Of a stretch of DNA of 64,000 nt, positions 23,286 to 34,871 are shown piece after piece; position 1 is the stretch's first letter, and the number at the start of each line of letters is the position of its first letter. Source of the stretch: Siderastrea radians (taxonomy: Eukaryota > Cnidaria > Anthozoa > Scleractinia > Rhizangiidae); the NCBI GenBank assembly GCA_964017195.1, contig OZ024897.1, positions 5,956,360 through 6,020,359 of the forward strand, in the 5' to 3' direction. Made by a program: the position numbers and the translations under genes. The notes under the pieces are model-generated. The model was not told where the DNA came from. It did not search any database and worked only from the letters and a program-made list of their open reading frames with translations.

Positions 23286-23928
23286 GTATTCAAATGCGCG
23301 TGTCAACTCAATTATGTTATTTTTACTACAGAGTGTATAACAGGGCTTCTCGTTCACTTTTTTATTTTCTTATGAAAGAGTTCATAGATGTTTAGTTTAT
23401 TTATTTCGTTAAGGACCTCTTTGAAACCGCATTTGTGAAAGAGCTACTTTTCTTTAAAAATAAATATAAACGTGGCATACGCTTACAGCAGCAGCTCATC
23501 ACGCGCGGCCCACGTTTCCACGTGGCAGGCGATTTTGGCGCTCGCTGCTGCTGTGTTTTTTTCGCTCGATTATCCCTGAAAGGAGAGATTGCGAGCGAGC
23601 GGACGCAAGCGTTTACCTTATCTAAAGAAACGATCGAAGGAATAACTTACCTCGTTGTACGCTTATTTCGCTAGACTACCAGTAAAATGTTACAGTGGAT
23701 TCCTTCCATTACCTGAAGACGTTTCGCCGTAGTGATTTGTAGTCTGTACTGCATTGTTTGTACGTAATTTTCGCCGATATCACGCTTTGCTTGCTTTACA
23801 TTTGTAACGCGGAATGGCAAAAGCAACACCAAATAAGAAACAGCTCTTCTTTGCTAACTCCCCGATCAGAAAGATCGGGGAGTCAATGCACTGTATTCTA
23901 TTCCAGGCAAGCAAATTATTTTAACATT
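23286..23928. other. Spacer with a perfect small hairpin
   Basis: No supported gene. Contains ACTCCCCGATC-AGAAA-GATCGGGGAGT at about 23857-23883, an 11-bp perfect stem with a 5-nt loop. Confidence 0.5.
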
Positions 23929-24151
23929 GTGTTGTTCCAGAGAATATCCATACCAGTCCTCCCCCATTGATTTTTTTTTGTTTTGAAGCCCCCCACTACC
24001 CCACCCCTCTGAAAATTCCAGTTTAGGTTCATATTTTCCTTTAAAAATTTTGGCTTTTGAGACTCCCCCTCCCCCCCCCCCTCTCGCAACCCCTTTGGAA
24101 TTTTCAGTGACCATCTGTGGGGTGGGTATGGATATTTTCTGGAACCACACA
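23929..24151. mobile_element. MITE, TIR with GAATATCCATACC
   Basis: The ends TGTTGTTCCAGAGAATATCC and its near inverse (GGATATTTTCTGGAACCACA) form terminal repeats of about 25 bp. The interior is C/A-rich with no coding capacity. Confidence 0.65.
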
Positions 24152-24299
24152 TTATTCCCAGACTTCCTTATACATGTAAACTTATAATCAGGAAGCTGTT
24201 CATTATGTTATACCCTCAGAACGATCTCTTGTTTTTTTTGTTGTTGTATTGTTAATGATCATCCAGGTAAGTGTAGTCCTGAGAAGGACTGTTTGAGGA

Positions 24300-25073
24300 C
24301 TACATTCACCTGCACGATCAGACCTCACCAACTTATGATACCGGTAATTATGGCTCCTGTGAGCGTGGTTTGGACTAGCTGTGATAAACATACCCTCATA
24401 CGTGTTCTAAAGCTGCAGAAAAGGGCTGCCAGAGTAATTCTAGATGCCAATCGCCAAGCGAACTCTGTCAAAACTGTTCAATAAACTTAACTGGATACCA
24501 TTTTCCGAACAGGCTAAACTAACTAAGTGCTGTATTATATACAGTTGTACAAGGGTTTACAGGAGCATGTACCCACCTATCTGAAAAGCTTACTTAAGCT
24601 TACTAGCGAGATTCATTCACGTCAGACTAGATATGCCAACTTTAATATTGTTCGCCCAGCTGTCAAACAACAAACTGAAGGAGGAAGAACATTTACCGTG
24701 ACTGCCTGTCAAGCCTGGAACAGCTTACACATGTACCGCTATCTGTGCGAAAACTATCCCAGTTAAATCTTTTAGGAACTCTCTTTGGAAGAGAATTTTT
24801 AAAGAACAGCAGCTTTTAAATCATTTTATTCTGTAATTCAGTTACACTTTTTACCCTTTTTACCTTTCTAATATTTTATCTCGTATTTCTTGTATTGTTA
24901 TACCTTATATTGTCTCATAGTTTATCCATAGTTTTAATATTCGTATTCTAGTGTATTTTTATATTTTATTGCAAATAATTTTAGAGGGCCACTGGTTTGT
25001 TAGTATTTTTTATGCTATTTTAGTGCTACCCTAGTTAAATAAAGACTTTACTTACTTACTTACTTACCATTTA
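24300..25073 (+). mobile_element. 5'-truncated LINE with (TTAC)n tail
   Basis: Reverse-transcriptase C-terminal motifs (LKLQKRAARVIL, then QEHVPTYLKSLL and QTEGGRTFTVTACQAWNSL) lie in different frames, so it is broken. The 3' end has AATAAA and a TTAC microsatellite tail, the style of CR1/L2-like elements. The 5' truncation is near 24300. It lies upstream of the first visible POLDIP2 exon. Confidence 0.75.
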
Positions 25074-25650
25074 CAGTGTCAGTCTTGTTTATCATCTGTG
25101 AGATAATGTCGAGTCTATTGTAAACAGTTTGTTGTAAACGGCTGTTTTAAATCAATAACAACGCTGTAAAATAGGCCTTGGGATTCCTAGAAATTTAAAA
25201 TTTCTTGCAAGAATCTTGGAAAACTCCCACAAAGTTGTTTTTTCTTAGTACTCCCGGAAAACCTTGTTAGTTGGAAGGGAGGATGTATACAATGACAGTT
25301 AAAAATTTTTGCAACAAAAAATACATTTTTGTGATGGTCAAGTCCTGAATGACTTAGGTTTATAGGGCCCTTGAAACTCCTTCAAGTTAAACCCTGAATT
25401 TAATTTGTCACTTTAGGGCAAATGGTGGCTGTGTCATTGATATAAAAAGGGGTTGCACCTCCCATTTTGAACAAGCTTTTTGGAAAACAAGTGCACTCAT
25501 ACTCTCTTTTCACAGTATTTGTGACAAAGGTTACAGCCTTTATCGTGGTTATTGTTTATAGGGGGTGGGAAGTATAAACAGTGACATGTAATTCAATTAT
25601 TTTTGGTCCGTGTTAGCTTATATTTATAGACTATATCAATTTTGTTTTAG
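25074..25650. other. Region upstream of the first visible POLDIP2 exon
   Basis: AT-rich intron-like sequence ending in the acceptor TTTTGTTTTAG. No N-terminal POLDIP2 exon found here. Confidence 0.5.
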
Positions 25651-28600
25651 GTCTGGATTACATTTCTCAAGAAGACCTTCTTCCTTACATGATTTCAGAT
25701 GCATTTTCTCGTCCAATCCACCACGAACTCTTTGACAGATTCCTGTATCCCAAGCCAGGGAGAGGTATAAAAATTCATGTTAAATTTATAGTTTCTTTGT
25801 TTTGAAACAGTTTGGAATAACAAATGTGTATTTATAAAGTCATTAGTGACCCCAAGATGAACTAGTTGATTAGTCAATGTCAGTTACTAATCATGACAAT
25901 CTGAGATAAATAATCCATCAATAATTCTTACATGTACATTGATGAATAAGAAGTTTGTTACCTGATGATTACTCATCAATTACTCAGTGATGTCATTCGG
26001 TATTGATGTGCCATTGTTTTCACATACCTGCCGACCGTCCTGACTTAATCGGAATTGTCCTGATTTTTGAGTTTCAAAACCTAAAAAAATCGGGACATTC
26101 CAATTTTCAGGAGGAAAAAAAAGACATTTTCTTTTATAAAATTTTGGATCTGGGTTGCTAAAGATTGGTCTTGACTCTTCTAAATCCCATTGTTTTGTGC
26201 AATACATGTATTTCTTGAGGCCACTAAACAACACCTGAGAATTCTAATGCTAAAACAGAACAGTACAGGCAATGTTTTTTTAATGGCAAAATTTTTAATT
26301 TCTAATGGAAAAACCCTGGAGCGTCCTGGACGCTGCTCAGTGCTGGGGGCAGGGCACTACCCCAGGACTGGGTTGAGGGGGGGGGGGGGGTGGACCCTAT
26401 TTCTGATTTTGTAAGGTTGGCAGGTATGTTTTCATCGATTAATTCTGCTTGACATTATGAGAGATTGTGCTGTTAGAATAGTTATTCCCTGCGCAGACAA
26501 TCCTTGCCCTCCTCAAATTTTCCTTCTTCTGGAATGTCTGCTCAGCATACAGGTAGCAGTTGCTTGTGTTCTGATCTGCTAATTGGTACCAAAGACACCC
26601 TCAAACAGGTGTGAACAGAGGTCATGAGAAATTGGGAAGGAAAAGGATTATTTTCAGAGCAGGCATTTCTTGTTAAAACACAAGAGATAGAAGGTGCTTT
26701 TTTAAATGACTGGGAGAATGCTACTTAACAGTAGATTAATATTGATAATCAACAATTTGTATGGCAGCTGACATCACACACTGATTTGCTGTCAGTGGCA
26801 TTTAGCAGGACGATTTATACCATCTGTGAGACAGTATAACTTTGCAAGGTCTGCTAGGTTTGCAAGGTCTGGAAACGAAGTGACAATCCCTTCTTTTGAA
26901 AAAAAACAGTTTGCATCTTTGACTAAGTGTATGCAAAACAACGTGTTTTCGTAGTATTTTCAGACTTTTTTAGCTGTAACTAGTCAAACTTACTTTGTTT
27001 CTTTACATCTTCCTGTTATAGTACCACCGTTTGCCCCTCGGGAAGCACGCCAGTCATGGCAGGAAAAGAACCACAAATGGCTTGAATTAACAGATGTACA
27101 CAGAGAAACAACTTCTAACATGAGGATCACTGTCATGCCATTCTACGTGGGAACAAAGGTACGTGTACAGGTGTACTCCAAATTTCAATCAAACATCAGT
27201 TGTATGCTATCGTTAATAATTATTAAAACTCAAGGGATACTTATCTCGTCGGGGTGTTAGTATACTTGTTCTTTGGATGTTATGATCGGTATGGTTATTT
27301 ATGAGTTAGTGAATAAACGAAGCTCGCGGAAGAAAGCAATGTGACCAAATGAGCAGCCTTAACACTTAAAGCCCCAACATCATTATACAAATTCTCTTTA
27401 CTGGTCTCCATTGTTTTCATTGATTAACAATTGGGAGAACCTGTTTAAACATCGAGACAGTTCATCTTTGGGGATCATTTGTTAAATTCTCATGACCTGT
27501 ATGTGTTATAATGCACTGGTATGATGAGGAGAAATTTGATGCTGATCACTATTTTGGGGGCTAGGGTTAAAACGAGCAAGCAACAGCAGCAAATGAACCA
27601 ACCATACAGTGTGGTTTGAATTGCAGTAAAATATGTTGAATTCAATTCCAAACTAAACTCACAAAAATAATTTCCTCATCAAGATTAAATGCCCTCTCTG
27701 AATAAACACCTCCTCAAAGGTCAAAGTTTGTACTAAATGCTTTGGGCATTCATTCAAAATATGTTGAATTTAATTCCAAACTAAACACACAAAAATAATT
27801 TCCTCGTTAAGATTGAATACCCTCTCTGAAAAAGCACCTCCTCAAAGGTTGAAACTTTGTACTAAATGCTTTGGGCATTCATTTGTCAGATAAGTAATGG
27901 GGTTATTTTCTTTTGCGTTATCAGAATACTCTTCCATCGCAGGACTACTGGGTATGTATCCATTCTATTTCCAAGGATATTCGACACTAATCAACACTGA
28001 ATTTCTTATAGTATGATAGAGAGCTCCTCTGCCGACCAAAGGCCAGCTAGAGTGAAGCGCCGTGGTTATGAAATCAGGAAAACTATGTCCGTCATTCTGG
28101 ATGGTAAAGGCGTGTTCCCCATACATTCAAACTGTGTTGCCCCTAACTGCGATAATGCGATGATCTCTTTTTTTTTAATTAATTCAATATCTGCAATTTA
28201 AGTGTGTGATTTTATTCACATATTCATCATCACGTTTCCAAAATACGCCGTAATGCCGGTTGTAAGCCATGGACTTATACAAGTTCTTAAGGGTTTTGGT
28301 AGGGCTTATAAATAGGGGAAAAGGGCTTCTAACGGGAATTGAGGCGGGGAAGGAAACGTTTTAGTATAAGCTGGTAAGAAGTAAGTTGAGACTAACTGCC
28401 AGTTGGGCATGTAAGCAGTCAGGTTGGGGGGGGGGGGGGCGGATTACAATCGGGATGGCTTGCAACCGGCCTACATGTATTAAGCTTCATGGTTGTTTTG
28501 ACTTGAGTTTAACTTCGCAGGCACGTCGGCGGTAAAGGCCTGCGATGGTTGTTGTTGCCGGCGGCGTATTTTCTCATATTGGAACAGTATCCCAGGCAGT

Positions 28601-30133
28601 ACCGGCGGCTAGGTTGCAGATAGTTCCGCGGCATTTGAGAACCAGGCTTAACTGTGTTGCAAATTAATAGCTAGCTTATTCGTGTACAAAAGAAAAGAGT
28701 TCAATTCACATTCTCTGTTTACCGTTCCAGTGGCGTTACTGTATTAGAATTGAAAATCTTGGTCCGGAGACAGTACCTGCCGCGGGAGAGACACTGGAGA
28801 ATCTTCAGTCTGTCTGGCACACTAGAGACTGTCAGGGGGAGGGGTGTGGTTGGGCACGTAAGGTCAATAAAAGAATCTCGAAATTGTTCTTATGCTTAAT
28901 TCTCCTGCAAATGATGAACAAGCAAGGGAATCTGAAATAAGAAATAACTGAGTATTCCATGTTTCTTATTCCTTCACCGAGGGTAAAATTCGCCTACTTT
29001 CTTTATCAACATACAAAGTGCTTCGATCTTTCACAAGGAGATCTGGGGTGAGTTGCATAAAACTTAACGTCCGGCGTAACCTCCAACGTCAGACGTTCAC
29101 TACAGTCAAAGTCATCGTGTTACCGTCTGACGTTAGCAGTTACGCCTAACGTTAGATTTTATGCAACTTACCCCTAAACTTTACACATTCTGACAACACT
29201 ACCACGAGATATTCAGTGTGATATTGAGTCATCTGACAACTTCTAACAACTGATACATCAGCCGCCATGTTCTCTGTTTTGATCCCCAGGAGCCTGTTCT
29301 GTCACCACAGCAACCAGCTTTCCAATACAGCAGTTACGTGTCATTACAAGCACCGAGCGGAAACATGTGGTGAGTAATAAGGAAAAAAACCCTGTTATTC
29401 CGGTATATGCAGGTTGCGAGCAGGTTAAGCAGGTGTCAGGAAGATACAATAAAATTAGATACAATAAAATTGTAATAGAAAGCATATTAGTGAAACACCC
29501 GCTGAGCTCTAAAAACCCTTGACTTAAGTGGATGCACAGTAGCTTTCATACCAACACCCATAGTCATGCAGCCTGGAAAGCAAGATCATTTTCCGGTCAA
29601 AATGCGCTCTTCAAAAATTCCCTGTGCCAACCAAATTTCCATACAAAGTTGTTTCCTGCTAAAGTTGGCGTTTTCCTCTTAGTTGATTCGTTCCAAATCT
29701 GAGGTTGTTTCGCTCCGCGCTCGAAGTTGTTTCGCTCCGAAGTTTAGTTGTTCTCCGTCGTGGAAAAGAACAGGTCCTGGGCGAGTCAACTTCAGGTAAA
29801 AAGCGAAACAACGTAAGGTTCGGCGTAAATCAACAAACGACTTTGGGACGAAATTTGCCCCAGTCAGAAATAGGGGACAAAAAGGATAAAAGGGCTTACA
29901 GTGTTTGTATTATTTCTTCCAGGGGCAAATTCCGATTTGAGCGTGCAGATGGCAGTACGTTTGAAACACCAATTCCGCCATTTGCTCTTAAAAGTAGAGA
30001 AGAAGAAACGCCGGATTCCACAGGAACAACAGGAGCAAGAATTGCCACTGACTTAAATAGAGTGAAACCTATTAATCTGACAACCAAAGAGCCAGAAAAA
30101 AAACTGAACCTTATGAAAGGGGTGACCCGGTGA
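25651..30133 (+). CDS. POLDIP2: POLDIP2 (DNA polymerase delta-interacting protein 2), C-terminal exons
   Basis: Six exons: 25651-25764, 27022-27158, 27925-27951, 28731-28857, 29290-29369 and 29923-30133. Recognised from GLDYISQEDLLPY, WQEKNHKWLELTDVHRETT, WRYCIRIENL, RHWRIFSLSGTLETVRG, EPVLSPQQPAFQYSS and GKFRFERADGSTFETPIPPF, which cover the end of the YccV-like domain and the ApaG/DUF525 domain. POLDIP2 binds the polymerase delta p50 subunit and PCNA and also acts in mitochondria. Exon 27925-27951 is a 27-nt micro-exon. Exon 28731-28857 is 127 nt where phase needs 126: an extra base near 28782-28788 shifts the frame (assembly error, allele or pseudogene). The C-terminus extends about 45 aa past the usual end. 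N-terminal exons are not in the window. Confidence 0.85.
26022..26429. mobile_element. MITE in POLDIP2 intron, TIR ACATACCTGCC
   Basis: Ends ACATACCTGCCGACC and GGTTGGCAGGTATGT are inverted. Flanked on both sides by TTTC, a probable 4-bp target duplication. No coding capacity; contains a 14-bp G-run near 26377-26391. Confidence 0.75.
27628..27884. repeat. Two tandem 128-bp units in POLDIP2 intron
   Basis: Unit 27628-27755 is followed directly by a diverged copy (27756-27884); both contain AATATGTTGAATT and TACTAAATGCTTTGGGCATT. Confidence 0.85.
28252..28477. mobile_element. MITE in POLDIP2 intron, TIR GCCGGTTGTAAGCCAT
   Basis: Inverted ends GCCGGTTGTAAGCCAT and ATGGCTTGCAACCGGC, about 225 bp apart, with a G-run inside; no coding capacity. 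Confidence 0.65.
29045..29174. mobile_element. Palindromic MITE, 130 bp, in POLDIP2 intron
   Basis: GGGGTGAGTTGCATAAAA and its inverse TTTTATGCAACTTACCCC close an almost fully self-complementary element (arms about 36 bp or more). No frame. Confidence 0.75.
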
Positions 30134-32240
30134 AAAGGGTCTTTATACGGGAAAAGTGACTGGATGAAAGTTAATTCGTAACATGTTGGCCTTGATGCAG
30201 AGATCTACTGAACTTTTTCATGCATATGTTTTTTGTAACTTCCACCACTGAATTGCAGCCATACCGAAGTCTTCTTTCCACGATCACTGATTGAATATGC
30301 AGACGTAAAGTGTTTAAAAGCCCTGCCTGCAAACGGGCGAATTTTTTAGAAAGCGTCCTTTCCCAAAACATTTCTCCGTTTGCTCGCGCACGCATTTACT
30401 ATAGAAACAACATTAAAAAAACCTAGAAGCGAGTACGCTTTTCGGAAGCAGCTTTGGCGTCCGTGTCAGAAAACGCAGAATCGGGGAAACATTTTGCAGC
30501 ACGTTCATCTTTTATAGGGTCAGAATGGTCAAAGGATATGACATGAAATTAAAACATTCTGAATTGTGAAGCATAAGGCCTCCACAAACAATTTATGGAG
30601 ACCATGTTGTGCCCATGTGAGGAATTTCGAATGTTTCCGTTTCGCGCACACTGTAACATTTATATTTTGTCGCGGAAGAAAAGTGTTTGTGATTTTCTTT
30701 TTGTTTTTGTTTGTTTGTTTTGTTTTGTTTTGTTTTGTGTTTCTTTTTTCAAAAACAGTTTGGTTTTTTTTTTGACTTCTGCAACAAGTGTGCGTCTACG
30801 CGAAAGGAAAGAATTTGAAAAACAATGTTTCTTCCTTTCCCAAGTCTGTAGTCCAGCTACCATTATTGGCGTCAATTATATTAATTCCCTGCGTATTTTT
30901 TGTCTACTCGTTTGATATAGGGGTTTTATTGAACGCCGACAGATTTAATAATCCATTTGTATGTTGAGAAAATGTATATAAAATTGTGAATACAATGTAT
31001 AAATTTCTAAGACAGAAATCTACCTTCGAAAGGGTAGTGACTGCCCATAAACTATTACTCATTAAAAATGTCATTTTAACATACATTCAGTTTGCATGAT
31101 CTCGGAAACAAGTCGGAAAGCATCAAACAGATTCCTTTTCTTATTTTTTCCTCGTTAGTGCAATTTCTCGCAATGGGTGATAGTTTAACACATAACCGAA
31201 TTAACGATGAAATTGTACGGTTGTTAATGAATCCCGAAAATGGTGACCTCCCGAAAGAAACGCGTCGCGATTTCAGAATTGACTTGACTTCCTGAACGGA
31301 AAACAAGTACAACAACCGACTCTATAAACCTCTAATTAATATAGATAGGGACCATAAACATCAAAGAGTGATTTCTTCGAACACCGCAGACCAATAATAT
31401 ATGGATTTAGCCAGGCCTAAAAGCGGAGCTCCACAGCTCTCTTTCATGCTTACTGGCTCGTAAGTACAGTAAATTTTAGTTGTGCAGTTATTCGCCAAAG
31501 GTGAAAAATAACGAGAGAAATCATGTGAACCGCTGAGGAAACTGCGAATTGGCATCAAACAGTTTACTGACAAAAATTACCCAAAAAATGTTTCCGGAAA
31601 CTTTCAAGCACACTTAAAATTATCAAGAGAAAATGGCCCAAGTTTTTCGCCCGTGAAGTATTGTTCGGGCGCTTTGAAGAACACAGCCTGAACTAATTTT
31701 AGGAAGCTTTTAGTGTCTCATTTTAGACAAAATAGAGATTTAAACCGAGAAATATTTCGCTTATAGTTACTTAAATAAAATTTTCATTTCGATCTGTAAC
31801 TAAAGACAACTTTGAGATGGTTAAGAGGTTAAAAACAAAACGGACACGAAAACATGCCACACTGGACTCACCCACTGAAATGGCGATTCTAGGTTTAGTC
31901 GCTAAATTGGGACAGAAATGTCATTCAATTCAAATGAAGAAACCAAAAAATACAACAATATAAGAAGATAGAATATTCCACAACTGAAAAAAAAACATAT
32001 AGAGCTTTACACAAAGACTATAAACTTAATATTGACGACAGAGCGACTGTTCAGTTGTTGAATAATAAATTACGAATTAGTCAAAACGACCCAAATGTGT
32101 GGTACCAAAGAACAACAACCAAAATTGAAAAAACAACACAGAACCAGTCTAGAATTGTCACGATTTCTACTTTTCGAATGAAATACGCCAGATGCGTAAA
32201 AAGAATTGGAGAAACATAATGGAAATGACGCACTAAACTT
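30134..32240. other. Intergenic between POLDIP2 and gene D
   Basis: No supported gene. Contains a T/G-rich low-complexity run (30690-30775). Short frames near 31092-31315 have no splice or family support. Confidence 0.45.
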
Positions 32241-32454
32241 CAAAAGGAGGTTAAGCTTGAGCCTACATAAGCTAACAACAACAAAAACATCCTTTATTAA
32301 TACACGATACTGGTTTAAAGCAAAAGGCTTGCTTTTCGGGTCGTGTTCAAAAGGAGGTTAAGCTTGAGCCTACATAAGCTAACAACAACAAAAACATCCT
32401 TTATTAATACACGATACTGGTTTAAAGCAAAAGGCTTGCTTTTCGGGTCGTGTT
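32241..32454. repeat. Perfect 107-bp tandem duplication
   Basis: 32241-32347 and 32348-32454 appear identical base for base, starting CAAAAGGAGGTTAAGC and ending GGGTCGTGTT. No mismatches seen, so it is very recent or an assembly artefact. Confidence 0.9.
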
Positions 32455-34460
32455 TCTAGCTAGAAATTAAAACGTAACTATGGACATTAAAGGTTAGTAA
32501 TTATTATATGCATAATAGTTCACATTAATAAAACTTAAAATCCCTTACGTTCCTACTTTGCGTTTGGATCGAGGTTGCGTTAAAATCTAGTGGTATTAAA
32601 GTCAAGTTGTTAAAGCTTATCAGATTGCTCATTAATGAAAATTCCTTGAATGAATAAACACAGAAAAAGGGACAACAAAACCTTCACAAAAATGAAATTT
32701 CATTCACATAAGAAGCAAATGTTTGCCAAGGAAAACGAAAAGCATTCAATTTTCCCCTCGAGTGAAGTTACTCGCAAGCAAACGGGAACTACAAGGTAAT
32801 TTCACAGCTATTTTAAACAAGTTTTTCAAACATTTCAAGAAAATTACCATAAGTACTTGAAAATCTAAACGAAAGTCGCCGGGTTCTTTCCAGATCACCT
32901 TAGCTCTGAAAAAACAATTGTGTCCTCGAACAAGGATTTCTTGCCTTCAAGCTCTCCAATTTGTTCTATATGCGCCACCGAGATTAAAGCAATCCTTCAG
33001 GTCAGTTTTCTTTTCATCATGAGCTGTAAAAGTCTTTTTTCCAAGAATGCATTACAATTATCGGGCAAGTAGAAAGTGACCTCCATCCTATAAATCATGG
33101 ATAATCCAAGATGGCGTACATAAAAAAAACCGCCTTTAAGCCCCAATAGGGACCCTTGACGAACATCTCCTTACCACGTGACTGCATGCTCACAACATAC
33201 AGTTTATGAGAATGAAGAAAATGATCACCTAATATGAATTCTCTTCATATTTAAACTAATTCGCTCAACTTGTATCACAGCAAGTATGTCGGCCAGTGAA
33301 GAAGACATGCATGTTGATATTGGATCAAAGGGTTAATTCATTCTGTAGTGTTCATTACTATTTTAGGATGAATTCCTTAGTCATCAGATAAGCGATTATC
33401 ATTGGATGGAATACCTTAACCGCAATCATGTGATTATACCACTATATATCATTGTAAATAGCTTTGAATGATTCAGTCTAATAAAGCAGTTGTGTAAAGC
33501 ACTTGTCAGCCTTCAGTGCGTACTCTATAGTAGTACACCGAGCCCCAGTACACAACACATTCCTCGTCTGCAACAAAAAAAAAAGCCTTCATTGCGGGCT
33601 GGAACATACCTGAAGTGTTCTTATTACAAAGGACGTGTATTTTAACCGTCTCAAGTGGTTGTACGAAGTCTATGTGGTTCTGTGAAGTCCGGCAACAACA
33701 ACGACAAACCATATTTTCACTCGAATTTAAGAGTAGCATGGAAATATCTCCGAGCGAAAACTGAACTAATAACTAAACAAAAAAATGCAAACCAAATTAG
33801 AAGGATCCTACAATGACAATTTATAAAATACTATTATAAGACGTAATTAATTTACAGAAATGACTGAAGTCTACAGAGGTCCTATAATAATCGGGGAGTG
33901 CATTCCAGTATTTGGCCGCTAAGTAACTAAAAGAATCGAAAGGCCATACGATGTCGTATTCACTTTAGGGACAGACAAAATATCCGACTGCCTCTCAAAG
34001 AGAATAGGTGCTGGAGCGCAGACTAAGCATTTCCTTCAGGTACCCTGGATATTTCTCAAAATGAAGGCATTTTAAAAAGGTAAAAAAAAGCAACCTTTCC
34101 AGTCTACATGTATGTCATGGCTTAAAATTAAAACAGTACAGGCTCGAAACAGTCCGAAAAAGATTATCATAATTGAAGTGTCCAGGTATAGTGTCTCTAA
34201 GTGCCCTTTAAAACCATGTTAATTGCTAATAAAGATGATTATTTCCATGGCACACATGTCAGCGTTGGCAAATAATGTATGAGGCTACCGTCAGAATTGT
34301 AATACTGACCTCTAACAGCCCCTCACAAGCACTAATTCCTTGTTGAGCTAATTGCCATAGTTTTGCCGATGTCGTTTGGGTCAGTTATTATTGCCCTTAA
34401 TGAATCAGACATGGTTAATTCAGAATATTTGAATAGTCTGAGAAACGTGTACAGTCGGTG
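32455..34460. other. Intergenic left of gene D
   Basis: AT-rich, no supported gene or clear repeat. Confidence 0.4.
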
Positions 34461-34871
34461 AAGGTTCTATGGTGATTTTTTCAGTCAGCGTAGTTGCAAT
34501 AGTCGGTGTAGTTTCTCCAGTCGGTTTGGTTTCTCTGGTTGTCTCTTTGGTCGGTGTAGTTGCATTAGTCGGATTAGTTTCCCTAGTAGTTTATTCAGTC
34601 GGTTTAGTTTCTCTACTAGTCTCTTTAGTCTTTGTGGTTTCTTCAGTCGATTTGCAATTGGTTTCTCTGGTAGTTTTTTTAGTCGGTATAGTTTCTTCAG
34701 TCGGTTTAGTTTCTTCAGTCGGTTTAGTTTCTTTAGTCGGTTTGGTTTCTCTGGTAGTTTCTTCAGTCGGTGTGGTTTTCTTCAGTCGATGTTGTTTATC
34801 TAGTCGTTACTTTAGTCGGTGTAGTTTCTCTAGTCGTTTCTTTAGTAGTTTCTTTAGTCGGCGCAGTTGAT
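34461..34871 (-). repeat. 18-bp Thr-rich coding-like minisatellite after gene D stop
   Basis: On the minus strand, 18-bp units read PTKETT/PTEETK in one frame over most of the tract, with one stop and a frameshift. The tract begins directly after the gene D stop. A one-base change in the A-run near 34893-34898 would join it to the gene D frame. It therefore looks like a decayed or mis-sequenced mucin-like tail. The long plus-strand frame rich in Val is a shadow of it. Confidence 0.7.

Noticed and set aside
22506..23375. Repeated frames in the 113-bp satellite
   Set aside because: Unit length is not a multiple of 3; the same peptide reappears in shifted frames, so not coding.
23435..23674. 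79-codon plus-strand frame with GARCCCVFF
   Set aside because: No splice support or recognisable domain; lies in repeat-like CpG-rich sequence.
31076..31315. Minus-strand frame with SILKSRRVSFG, resembling PP1-docking SILK and RVSF motifs
   Set aside because: Single short frame, no splice sites or homologous context; likely chance.
34469..34870. Val-rich 133-codon plus-strand frame
   Set aside because: Shadow of the Thr-rich 18-bp minisatellite on the minus strand; no splice or start support.
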